Shown here: piece after piece, positions 7,542-13,872 of the stretch
Layout: every line of letters begins with the position of its first letter
How positions within the stretch are numbered: the stretch's first letter is position 1
Origin: Solobacterium sp.
GTDB taxonomy: Bacteria > Bacillota_I > Bacilli_A > Erysipelotrichales > Erysipelotrichaceae
DNA length: 13,872 nt
Direction: 5' to 3'
NCBI GenBank assembly: GCA_017543025.1
Contig: JAFYGX010000221.1
Location: forward strand, 1 to 13,872
Notes under the pieces: model-generated
Seen by the model: only the letters and a program-made list of their open reading frames with translations
Told to the model about the DNA's origin: nothing
The model's database searches: none
Translations under genes and position numbers: made by a program

Positions 7542-8738
7542 TTAACCCGCCTGTTTCCGGGGCGTTCTGCGTTCCTTTTTTCCGACGGCTGCCGGTGTTT
7601 CATTCCGTTCATTCCCAAGCGGCGCACAGCTGACATCTTCCGGATAGCTGCCGGCGGTTTTGAAGGCTGCCGGCCGGAGAATCAGATCCGAACCTCTGCG
7701 TTCAGCCATGGACCACTCCTGCATCCGTTCAATCAGCCGCATCGTCAGGACTTCTTCTGTGATCTCGCGGTATTCCTTTGACCATGCGGAAGAGTAGCGT
7801 ACCATGCACAGCTGAACAATCCGGCGGAATTCCGCTTCGGAAATCACTGTGCTGTCATCTTCTGCGTGAACCAGTTCCTTCTCTCTGAGAACGCCGCATA
7901 CCAGCAGAAGGATATCGGAAAGGGTGGAGGTGTCGGGAAACTGTTCGCCAAACGCCTCGGCTTCTTCCTCTCTGACCAGAAAGGCCGCGTTCCGGTGTAT
8001 ATCAAGCCGGTAACCGGTATACTCCGCCAGATACTTTGCGACCCATGCTCGCTGATTCTTCAGATAAATGGCATCAGCGTCATCGCTCGACTGCCAGTAC
8101 ATGGCCGGGGAGAGCAGAAGCCTCCGGTATACCCGGCTGATCCGGAAATGCCCCCGGTCCATATCGGTATTCTGCAGATCCGGCTGCTCATAGTCCTCCC
8201 AGGAGGAAAACTGAGAACAGTCAAACGGATAGCTGACAGCGAGACACCGGGAAAGACCGGTATTTTCATAAAGGACTTCCTCCCGCAGGCTTCCGGACAG
8301 CAGATTCAGGTTTCCCTCATGCCTTATCAGCAGGCTGTTTTCCTCGCTCCACTGCATGACGCGGATCAGACTTTTCCGGTTGGCGAACAGCGTCCAGTCG
8401 ATCTCCTGAACAGGCTTGAACTGTGCTTCGATCATATCGGTCAGTTCGGAGAGCAGGAAGGCTTCATTTTCTTCCCGGTCTTCCAGGAAAATCAGCAGGG
8501 CACAGAGAATCATGTAGTCAAGCGGAGATGTGAACTCCCGGATGCCCATGAACGGTTCTGCATGTGCCGGAACCTTTTCCAGGCGGATCACATGTTCATT
8601 GTGAAGCAGACGCCATCCGGGGTAATCACGGGCAAATTTCTGCACGGTCTCGAGATCGCTGCGAACCTTGAAATAGAGTTCCCTGTCCTGCCGCTTTGTG
8701 ACCCATAAGCGGTCGAGCAGGATCTGTACGCTGTTCAT
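7542..8738 (-). CDS. jetB: Wadjet type II subunit JetB (TIGR02678/DUF2398, MukE-like)
   Basis: A 398-residue protein resembling TIGR02678/DUF2398, the JetB subunit of type II Wadjet, thought to correspond to the MukE/KITE winged-helix component that bridges kleisin and DNA. The N-terminal pattern is family-like: WVTKRQDRELYFKVR, then DYPGWRLLHNEHVIRLEKVP and a helix-rich LDYMILCALLIFLEDRE segment. The C-terminus ends in a short basic tail (ERRTPRKQ). It starts inside the jetA stop codon (ATGA overlap of 4 nt) with GGAGGTG 5 nt upstream, and is followed after 13 nt by jetC, so the subunits are translationally coupled. Assignment rests on similarity recalled for the family together with operon order, and both agree. 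No truncation or frame disruption is visible. Confidence 0.85.
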   Translation of the reverse strand: MNSVQILLDRLWVTKRQDRELYFKVRSDLETVQKFARDYPGWRLLHNEHVIRLEKVPAHAEPFMGIREFTSPLDYMILCALLIFLEDREENEAFLLSELTDMIEAQFKPVQEIDWTLFANRKSLIRVMQWSEENSLLIRHEGNLNLLSGSLREEVLYENTGLSRCLAVSYPFDCSQFSSWEDYEQPDLQNTDMDRGHFRISRVYRRLLLSPAMYWQSSDDADAIYLKNQRAWVAKYLAEYTGYRLDIHRNAAFLVREEEAEAFGEQFPDTSTLSDILLLVCGVLREKELVHAEDDSTVISEAEFRRIVQLCMVRYSSAWSKEYREITEEVLTMRLIERMQEWSMAERRGSDLILRPAAFKTAGSYPEDVSCAPLGNERNETPAAVGKKERRTPRKQAG

Positions 8739-10219
8739 TGCGGCACCTCCGAAAAAGAAAGAACATAATTGGGCATTGTGAGATCGCCGTCTTCACAGTG
8801 CAGCACGGAAGTTCCCGACTTCCTTGAAAGCGTGAATACCCAGCCGTATTCTGTCCGCCCCTGAAGGGAGGTGTTGATATTTGCGGCTGAAATCCATCCC
8901 AGCAGAGAGGTCCGGAGGGAAGCAGGAACTTCTTCCTGAATGGCATCTACGGAAAGGATGCCGTCATGGATGAAGCGAAGTGCGCACTTCCGGTTTTCTT
9001 CAAGCCGGGCGAGATAGGCTTCCCGCTGCCGTAACTTTTCTTCGGATTTCACTGTATAGCCCGCCCGTTCTGTGCGGGGACGGTACTGCCGGTTGTGCGA
9101 GGAAAGCAGAAACGGGAAGGGATCTTCCTGAGAAACGGCAGAGGATATACTGTCGGTAGAGCGGGGAGCACTGGCGGTGAAATGCCGGGCATGCATGGAA
9201 CCGAAGAGACAGGCGCTCAGCCGGTGCGCTTCCTCGATGCCGCTGCAGTTCTGAAACATCCGGATCCATCTCTGATAATCCGCTTTCCGGCTGATTCCCC
9301 AGTTCTGCAGCTGAACGATCAGTGCAGCGTTCTGAATGATCTTCTGAATCACTTCGTTGGTGATGTCCAGAATATGGAGACTTTCGGAAGGCCGTTCATC
9401 GGAGCCGATGAACCACTGTTCCAGTGATTCCCACCGGCCGAAGATACTGTCATGAAGATAGGTTCGAAGATCTTCGTGCAGTTCGCTCTGCGGACGCGGT
9501 ATGGCAAGCTCGCTCTCCACCGTGCAATCCAGCAGCTTCTGCTTCTTTGTGGGATCAAGATGCAGGAGAATAGCCGTAATCCGGTCGGTATACATCTGCA
9601 GACTGCGGATGAAATCTTCGAGATAGGCGATAAAACGGTCCTTGTGAAGGACAAATTCAACCGAACGCAAAAGCTTCTCGCTTTTCCCGGAATAAAACTC
9701 CCGCAGATAATCCTGGTAGTTCTGATTCAGGCAGCGGAAATCCTCCTGCAGATCCTTCCACCATTCATTGACGGCTCTGAGATCTTTCAGGTTCAATGTA
9801 TCTGCCTCCTGCAGGGAATGTTCAATCCGCAGAAAGTAGTTGGTGGAAAGGCTGGCCGGCTCAAGAAAGAGGTTTTCCAGCCGGGCTGCCATCCGTTCAA
9901 TCTCAACGGCGGCTTCGCTCATCGAATAGCGGAACTGCTTGTTTTTATATTCAGCGATCGTATAGACCTTTCGCGGGTCCTGGATGGCGATCAGATTTTT
10001 CCATTCGGTAAGTGCGCTCAGATCAAGCTTCAGCTGATCCATGGTGAGACCTTCGAGCTCCGGATAGGATACAAGAAGCAGCTCGAGGACGTCTTCCTTG
10101 TACAGCTGAAAACGCATCTTCTCATAGGAATCGTAAAAAACCCGCATGATGCAGCGGTAACGGCCGGCATTGTCTGCAGTAAGATAGGATGTTTCAGTCA
10201 GCTTTCCGGGAAGTGCCAT
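8735..10219 (-). CDS. jetA: Wadjet type II subunit JetA (TIGR02677/DUF2397, kleisin MukF-like)
   Basis: A 494-residue protein of the TIGR02677/DUF2397 family, the kleisin (MukF-like) subunit that links the JetC heads in type II Wadjet. The N-terminal block YLTADNAGRYRCIMRVFYDSYEKM, followed by EDVLELL, LTMDQLKLDLSALTEW and the RKVYTIAEYKNKQFRYSMSEAAVEIER winged-helix-like stretch, is characteristic. The middle is helical, with a short charged coil (EEKLRQREAYLARLEENRK) before the C-terminal domain. First gene of the operon. A TATAAT lies about 38 nt upstream, and GGAG sits 12 nt before the ATG, a rather long spacing that may mean modest initiation. Its stop overlaps the jetB start. Length is as expected and the frame is intact. 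Confidence 0.87.
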   Translation of the reverse strand: MALPGKLTETSYLTADNAGRYRCIMRVFYDSYEKMRFQLYKEDVLELLLVSYPELEGLTMDQLKLDLSALTEWKNLIAIQDPRKVYTIAEYKNKQFRYSMSEAAVEIERMAARLENLFLEPASLSTNYFLRIEHSLQEADTLNLKDLRAVNEWWKDLQEDFRCLNQNYQDYLREFYSGKSEKLLRSVEFVLHKDRFIAYLEDFIRSLQMYTDRITAILLHLDPTKKQKLLDCTVESELAIPRPQSELHEDLRTYLHDSIFGRWESLEQWFIGSDERPSESLHILDITNEVIQKIIQNAALIVQLQNWGISRKADYQRWIRMFQNCSGIEEAHRLSACLFGSMHARHFTASAPRSTDSISSAVSQEDPFPFLLSSHNRQYRPRTERAGYTVKSEEKLRQREAYLARLEENRKCALRFIHDGILSVDAIQEEVPASLRTSLLGWISAANINTSLQGRTEYGWVFTLSRKSGTSVLHCEDGDLTMPNYVLSFSEVPQ

Positions 10220-10257
10220 ACGGGGTTTGCTCTCCTGTGTTTCAGATTTACCTGTTT

Positions 10258-10263
10258 ATTATA
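10258..10263 (-). promoter_or_regulatory. Candidate -10 box of the jet operon
   Basis: TATAAT on the minus strand lies 38 nt before the jetA ATG. This would give a leader of about 30 nt containing the AGGAGA ribosome binding site. No good -35 is seen 16-18 bp upstream (GGAATC is nearest), so expression may be weak or need an activator. It sits just after two hairpins that could stop transcription from the neighbouring gene. Confidence 0.4.
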
Positions 10264-10305
10264 TCCGAGCGGCTGAAAAGGATTCCGTAAAATGGGACGT
10301 ACATG

Positions 10306-10328
10306 AAAAAATCTGCGCTGCAGGCAGA
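10306..10328 (-). terminator. Small hairpin with T-tract upstream of the jet operon
   Basis: On the minus strand TCTGC (10328-10324) pairs with GCAGA (10316-10312) around a CTGCAGC loop, followed directly by six T. The stem is only 5 bp, so efficiency may be low. It lies between the GrpB-fusion gene and the jet promoter, oriented to stop read-through into jetA. Confidence 0.45.
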
Positions 10329-10387
10329 AAAAAAGGTAAGAAAACATTCAACCGGACCGTAATCCGGAAATGGAATGGAAAAGGGGA

Positions 10388-10423
10388 ATCAGGGGCTTAA
10401 GGACACTCCGTACCGCCCCTGAT
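10388..10423 (-). terminator. Terminator of the GrpB-fusion gene
   Basis: ATCAGGGGC (10388-10396) and GCCCCTGAT (10415-10423) form a perfect 9-bp stem, 37 nt after the stop codon at 10461. On the minus strand the stem is followed by TCCCCTTTTCC, a broken T-tract, so termination may be partial. The second hairpin at 10306-10328 could complete it. Confidence 0.6.
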
Positions 10424-10460
10424 CTGCCATGGATGTTGAAACTGTTTTCAGGAAGGAGAA

Positions 10461-11636
10461 TCACGGTTTCGATTCCTGACTCTGTGCTGTATGGGTCTGT
10501 ATCACTCTGCCAGCTGTCAGTGCGGCGAGAATTTCTGTGAACTGATCGCTGAACCGTTCGTACGAAGCAGGCGTCAGAACGGGTTCTTCTATGTTCTGCA
10601 TCATCTCTGCATTCTGCATAATTTCATCGCTGAGCGTACTGAAGCAAACGGTGCGGAACGAACCGGTTCCGTTCGGTTCCATCAGAGCAGGTTCGTCCGG
10701 GTCGCGCGAGGCTTTCGTCTGGCGATTCCGATAGTGCGTGATATCTTTGAAAAAGGCGTCATCCGCAATATAAGCTGCACTGGGCATCGGAGTAATCCCG
10801 GCAATGGCTTCCTCGGACGCTTCCGGCGGCAGGCATTCAATGATTCCGCCGTAAAACAGAACAGCAAGGCACATTGTGATCCTGTCCGGAAGTGCACTCA
10901 TCTGAACCATGATCGGCGTATGAACCGGGACAGCTGCCTGTTTCAGCTTTACTGCCGCCCGTGTGATTGTTCCGCATATGGTCCGGTATTTCAGAACGGT
11001 TCTGCCGGCTTCATCGATGAACGCAGGATCTTCGAGTTTTCCGAGTGCGGTATAAAAGAAGGCATCCAGAAAGTCATATCCGCTTTTCAGTCCGAGATCA
11101 ATCTCATGCATGGTCTGTCCGCACTGGCGCAGAACCGAATACAGATCACATTTTGAATTCCGGTAATTCACGCGCATGTTTTCATTGCCATCTGCGTACA
11201 GCCGTTTTGAATCGCTGTAAACCGTTCCGCCAAGAGGATCGCGGTTGCAGAAATCGCGGATATTGATGAAGGCCTGCCAGTCAGAGCAGTCGGGCGTTAT
11301 GAAATGAATATGATGCGTGCAGATGTTCTGGCCCGGTTTGAGAATCGTGCCCATGCGCATTCCCGGAACCATTTCGCCGAGATACTCGATGCCGATTTCC
11401 TTCAGCTGGGGGACATAGGTATCGATCACCGAATAGTCGGAGACAAGAACCAGAATATCAATAATCGGTTTCGACCACGCACAGCGGATGCTTGTGCCGC
11501 CGACATGTTCAATGGCAAGGCAGTCTTCTTTCATGATCGCTCTGATTGCACGCATTGTTTCCTGCGCGATTGTTTCCCATGTTTCATCATGGGGGTAAAG
11601 CGCCAGTTTTCCTTCTTCAAGTCCAAGCACAGTCAT
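10461..11636 (-). CDS. GrpB/UPF0157 domain fused to a degenerate ANL (AMP-binding) N-terminal fragment
   Basis: A 391-residue, two-domain protein. Residues about 8-170 are GrpB/UPF0157, a nucleotidyltransferase-fold family of unclear function: LYPHDETWETIAQE, then IEHVGGTSIRCAWSKPIIDILV (43-64) and HHIHFITPDCSDWQAFINIRDF. Normal GrpB proteins are about half this length. Residues about 186-380 resemble the start of an acyl/aminoacyl-adenylating ANL enzyme: LEDPAFIDEAGRTVLKYR, a CLAVLFYGGIIECLPPEAS segment, and EPNGTGSFRTVCF (320-332) where the ATP-binding A3 motif (T/S-S/G-GTTG-x-PKG) should be. The lysine and proline are lost. The protein ends soon after a LAALTAGRVIQT stretch, without the catalytic C-terminal lobes. 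Adenylation activity is therefore unlikely; a binding or regulatory role is possible. AAGGAG lies 8 nt before the ATG. It diverges from the glycosyltransferase gene with 55 bp between the starts. The GrpB assignment is firm, the ANL part is my reading of the sequence. Confidence 0.75.
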   Translation of the reverse strand: MTVLGLEEGKLALYPHDETWETIAQETMRAIRAIMKEDCLAIEHVGGTSIRCAWSKPIIDILVLVSDYSVIDTYVPQLKEIGIEYLGEMVPGMRMGTILKPGQNICTHHIHFITPDCSDWQAFINIRDFCNRDPLGGTVYSDSKRLYADGNENMRVNYRNSKCDLYSVLRQCGQTMHEIDLGLKSGYDFLDAFFYTALGKLEDPAFIDEAGRTVLKYRTICGTITRAAVKLKQAAVPVHTPIMVQMSALPDRITMCLAVLFYGGIIECLPPEASEEAIAGITPMPSAAYIADDAFFKDITHYRNRQTKASRDPDEPALMEPNGTGSFRTVCFSTLSDEIMQNAEMMQNIEEPVLTPASYERFSDQFTEILAALTAGRVIQTHTAQSQESKP

Positions 11637-11676
11637 GATGGTATCTCCTTTCGGCTTCTGCAGCTGTTTCTGTTAA

Positions 11677-11685
11677 TGGTATGAT
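11677..11685 (+). promoter_or_regulatory. Extended -10 promoter giving a possibly leaderless glycosyltransferase mRNA
   Basis: TGGTATGAT (extended -10, TG-n-TATGAT) ends 6 nt before the glycosyltransferase ATG at 11692. Usual spacing puts the transcript start at or within a base or two of that ATG. No Shine-Dalgarno sequence is seen upstream of the ATG, unlike most neighbouring genes. No convincing -35 is present, as expected for some extended -10 promoters. Confidence 0.4.
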
Positions 11686-11691
11686 TCAGTT

Positions 11692-12750
11692 ATGAACAGA
11701 ACGGAACTGATACTCAGTGTAATCCTGCCCGTCTGGAATACAGAAGTATATTTTGAAGAATGCCTGAACTCTCTTGTTTCGCAGATGGATGAACATGGAG
11801 AGATCATTGTGGTGGATGACGGGTCTACGGATGCCTGCGGGGCGATCGCTGACCGATACAGCAGGCAGTATCCGGAACTGATCCGGGTATATCATCAGGA
11901 AAACCTCGGAAATCTGATTGCCCGCTATCGCGGGATTTCGCATGCCAGAGGCCGGTATATCGGATTTGTGGATTCGGATGATACGGTCAGTGACAGATGG
12001 TATGCGTCGATTCTCAATGTGATCCGAAGCCAGGAGCCTGATATGATTCTGCTGCGCTGGCAGAAATATGATGATGAAGGGCATCTGTTTGATACAGACC
12101 GGCCGCCGCTGTTTGCGGATGGCCCGGTTTCGAAGAAGGAAGTTCTGCGGGTCTTTTTCTCCTCGCAGCGGGTGACCGGTCTTCCTCTGAAAGTTGTGAA
12201 GCGCAGTCTGTTTACGGAAGAAACAGATTACAGCGACAAGGGAAGGCGCAGGCTGATGGAAGACAAGCTGATGAGCATTCAGCTGTTTGAGAATGCGGAA
12301 ACGTTCTGGTATATCTCCGACATTCTTTATTATTACCGGACAAATCTTCGTTCGATTACGATCCGTCCGCATGAAAACGAACATTTAACCCTGACCTATA
12401 CATACCCGCCGGTCGATGCGTATCTGAAGCGAAGCGGATACGACAGTGAAGAATTCCGCACGATTCTTGTCGAAAACTACGCATCCGTCATGTGGGAGAT
12501 CATGCTTAAAACGCACCGGGTCTCAGAGAAGAACGACGCCCTTCGCATCTATGCGGAAATACGGGGGTTTCCGTTTACTTCTCTGATCTTCGAATACCGG
12601 GATCGGTTTACGCTTCCGGAATACAAGCTGCAGGGAATCTCCCTTCTGCTGGAAGGAGCGTATGAAGCGGCGTATGCGTATGTCGGAAAAATCCGGGAGA
12701 ATCCTGATCTGGATCACAGGCCGGATTTGAGAAAGCTCGGCAAGCTCTGA
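11692..12750 (+). CDS. Family 2 glycosyltransferase
   Basis: A 352-residue GT-A fold glycosyltransferase of family 2, transferring a sugar from a nucleotide-sugar donor to a glycan or lipid acceptor, normally at the cytoplasmic face of the membrane. The domain begins at LSVILPVWNTEVYFEECLNSL (from residue 8). It has VDDGSTD (41-47), the donor-site QENLGNLIARYRG region and the metal-binding FVDSDD (D94, D96, D97), and a later YYYRTNLRSIT segment typical of these enzymes. There is no transmembrane helix. The roughly 120 residues after the catalytic domain are less conserved. The start at 11692 is set by the domain beginning and lacks a ribosome binding site, see the promoter entry. The 3' end overlaps the convergent kinase gene by 37 bp. 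Donor and acceptor cannot be deduced. Confidence 0.88.
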   Translation: MNRTELILSVILPVWNTEVYFEECLNSLVSQMDEHGEIIVVDDGSTDACGAIADRYSRQYPELIRVYHQENLGNLIARYRGISHARGRYIGFVDSDDTVSDRWYASILNVIRSQEPDMILLRWQKYDDEGHLFDTDRPPLFADGPVSKKEVLRVFFSSQRVTGLPLKVVKRSLFTEETDYSDKGRRRLMEDKLMSIQLFENAETFWYISDILYYYRTNLRSITIRPHENEHLTLTYTYPPVDAYLKRSGYDSEEFRTILVENYASVMWEIMLKTHRVSEKNDALRIYAEIRGFPFTSLIFEYRDRFTLPEYKLQGISLLLEGAYEAAYAYVGKIRENPDLDHRPDLRKLGKL

Positions 12751-13256
12751 GAAGTCTTCTGCTTTTCTTCAACCAGGCGTATGATCTCGTCGGCGATTTC
12801 GGAAGTCTGAACCTTCTCATCGAGAATCACTTCCTTCCATTCCGGCGCATAGTCTTTTTCCGTCCACCACAGATGCAGTTTCCAGTCGTTGAGCAGATCA
12901 CGGTCCGGTTTGGTGTCACGGCGCCGCCGGGTTTCCTCAAAGGGCAGATCATAATAATAGGAAAGCAGGTTTCCTTCGTACAGCTCATTCGCAAACGAAA
13001 AGAATTCATGGTACCAGTCAGCTTTGAAAATGCCTTCCAGAATGACGATATCCGTATTTGCATGCCCGTATTCCAGCAGAATTTTCAGCAGAGGAATCGA
13101 TTTCGGATCCGGTTCGTCTCTGACATGAAGGATCTTCCTGCGAACCAGATCCTGTGCAATGCACATGGTACCGTGGCCGAAGTGCTTCTGAAGAACGCCG
13201 GCAAGTGTTGTTTTTCCGCTGCATGCATTTCCGCGAATTGTGATCAGAAGTTTCAT
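12714..13256 (-). CDS. P-loop kinase (uridine kinase/zeta-toxin-like AAA_33 family)
   Basis: A 180-residue small-molecule phosphotransferase-type P-loop protein. Walker A is GNACSGKT (residues 9-16), followed by a GTMCIAQDLVRRKIL stretch whose D36 is the likely catalytic/substrate base. The Walker B-like strand is DIVILEGIFKADWY (E74), and the lid is FEETRRRRDTKP (106-117). Such proteins are annotated simply as kinase or AAA ATPase in many Bacillota; the substrate is unknown. A near-perfect AAAGGAGGT lies 5 nt before the ATG. It starts divergently from the adenylating-enzyme gene (104 bp apart) and converges on the glycosyltransferase gene, overlapping its last 37 bp. No terminator is seen after the stop, because that region codes for the glycosyltransferase C-terminus. 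Other readings, such as antibiotic phosphotransferase or zeta toxin, are possible, but there is no antitoxin gene beside it. Confidence 0.8.
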   Translation of the reverse strand: MKLLITIRGNACSGKTTLAGVLQKHFGHGTMCIAQDLVRRKILHVRDEPDPKSIPLLKILLEYGHANTDIVILEGIFKADWYHEFFSFANELYEGNLLSYYYDLPFEETRRRRDTKPDRDLLNDWKLHLWWTEKDYAPEWKEVILDEKVQTSEIADEIIRLVEEKQKTSQSLPSFLKSGL

Positions 13257-13296
13257 TGAATACCTCCTTTGTAATCCAGATGTTTTGATAAACTTA

Positions 13297-13302
13297 ATTA
13301 TA
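13297..13302 (-). promoter_or_regulatory. Candidate -10 box of the kinase gene in the divergent promoter region
   Basis: TATAAT on the minus strand lies 40 nt before the kinase ATG. A TTGAGA stands 19 bp upstream, a slightly long spacing. The surrounding 13257-13360 region is the divergent intergenic space between kinase and ANL genes and is A+T-rich. No rightward promoter for the ANL gene could be fixed with confidence. An AGGAGG at 13347-13352 is the ANL ribosome binding site. Confidence 0.45.
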
Positions 13303-13360
13303 AATAGAAAGATGTCTGATATCTCAATGGAAAACTATATGCATGCAGGAGGACTTGCGG

Positions 13361-13872
13361 ATGAAACAGCAGAATTTTCTGGATGATCTTTTTGAAAACA
13401 GCGAGCGTTTTCCGGACCGTATCGCAGTGGTCGACTGCGGGGGAACGCGTTCGGCAGACTATCACGGATTTGCGTCGCTGATCCGTCGGACAACCGCAAA
13501 GATTGAAGCACTTCATCTTCCGAAAGGCAGTTTTATTATTGTGAATATGGGCCGCTGCCGGGAATATCTTGCGGCGGCTGCAGCGATTATCTGCTCAGGG
13601 AATGCGGTGATTCCGCTGGTTCCCGAAACGCCTTTACAGCGGGAAGCCTATATTTCCGAAGAAGCGAAGTGCCGCCTCCGCATTGAGGAATCCTTCTTTG
13701 CGGATATCGATGCTTATCCGGAATCAGATGGAACCGCACATGCGGACACGGATATTGCGATGATGGTCTATACTTCCGGATCGACCGGGCGGCCGAAAGG
13801 AGTGTATTACTCATTTAAGATGCTCTCCGCATGTTTTCAGGCCATGCAGTTTATTCTGGAGGGGATCGATCC
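13361..13872 (+). CDS. ANL superfamily AMP-binding enzyme (partial, runs off the right end)
   Basis: The first 170 residues of an adenylate-forming (ANL) enzyme, the family of acyl-CoA synthetases, NRPS adenylation domains and luciferases, which activate a carboxylate with ATP to an acyl-adenylate. It opens with FLDDLFENSERFPDRIAVVD, typical of these enzymes, has the NMGRCREYLAAAAAIICSGNAVIPLVPETP segment, and a complete A3 phosphate-binding motif YTSGSTGRPKGV (137-148). AGGAGG sits 8 nt before the ATG. The substrate-defining residues lie beyond the window. It shares its superfamily with the degenerate C-terminal domain of the GrpB fusion 1.7 kb away. Which ANL subfamily it belongs to (CoA ligase, D-alanyl carrier protein ligase type, NRPS-like) cannot be decided from this fragment. 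Confidence 0.85.
   Translation, partial: MKQQNFLDDLFENSERFPDRIAVVDCGGTRSADYHGFASLIRRTTAKIEALHLPKGSFIIVNMGRCREYLAAAAAIICSGNAVIPLVPETPLQREAYISEEAKCRLRIEESFFADIDAYPESDGTAHADTDIAMMVYTSGSTGRPKGVYYSFKMLSACFQAMQFILEGID

Noticed and set aside
11686..12384. Leftward 232-codon frame opposite the glycosyltransferase
   Set aside because: It is a shadow of a clear GT2 gene, without a start signal or recognisable domain.
12714..13256. Small kinase as a zeta toxin of a toxin-antitoxin pair
   Set aside because: No small antitoxin gene lies upstream or downstream; the neighbours are a divergent ANL gene and a convergent glycosyltransferase gene.

Overview
The window reads as chromosomal DNA of a Bacillota (Firmicutes) bacterium. 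Most genes have AGGAGG-like ribosome binding sites 5-10 nt before ATG, rho-independent terminators are recognisable, and base composition is mid-range apart from one visibly A+T-richer gene at the left. CCGG-containing words such as TTCCGG and ATCCGG are very common in the main part. A gut Erysipelotrichia or Clostridia relative is plausible, but no rRNA or marker gene is present to fix this.

Left part (1-2155). An A+T-rich gene for a AAA_14/DUF4143-type P-loop ATPase (423-1703) stands alone. Just before it are four tandem 23-bp direct repeats (303-394), the last of which runs into a TATAAT -10 box. Non-coding DNA flanks the gene on both sides; the right flank has a hairpin resembling an IS200/IS605-type right end and other inverted repeats. 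It looks like an inserted accessory gene.

Centre (2156-10219). Four families in a tight leftward operon form a type II Wadjet (JetABCD) plasmid-defence system: jetA (TIGR02677/DUF2397, kleisin MukF-like), jetB (TIGR02678/DUF2398, MukE-like), jetC (TIGR02680, SMC/MukB-like ATPase) and jetD (TIGR02679/DUF2399, TOPRIM nuclease). The genes overlap by 4 and 11 nt or are 13 nt apart. The operon has a candidate promoter near 10260 and a strong terminator at 1998-2044. jetC is split by a 1-nt frameshift near 5775: Walker A lies in one frame, the ABC signature and Walker B in the other. Rejoined, the protein would be about 1,360 residues, the usual family size. As written the system is probably inactive, unless the shift is an assembly error or is bypassed.

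Right part (10461-13872). A leftward gene encodes a GrpB/UPF0157 domain fused to an N-terminal fragment of an ANL (AMP-binding) enzyme with a degraded A3 motif. Diverging from it after 55 bp is a family 2 glycosyltransferase, possibly on a leaderless mRNA. Its 3' end overlaps by 37 bp that of a convergent small P-loop kinase. Diverging from the kinase is the start of an intact ANL enzyme (Y-TSGSTGRPKG motif) that runs off the window. Surface-polymer or small-molecule modification is a possible theme, but this is inference.

Most notable: the split jetC, the 23-bp promoter array of the ATPase, and the GrpB-ANL fusion near a bona fide ANL gene.
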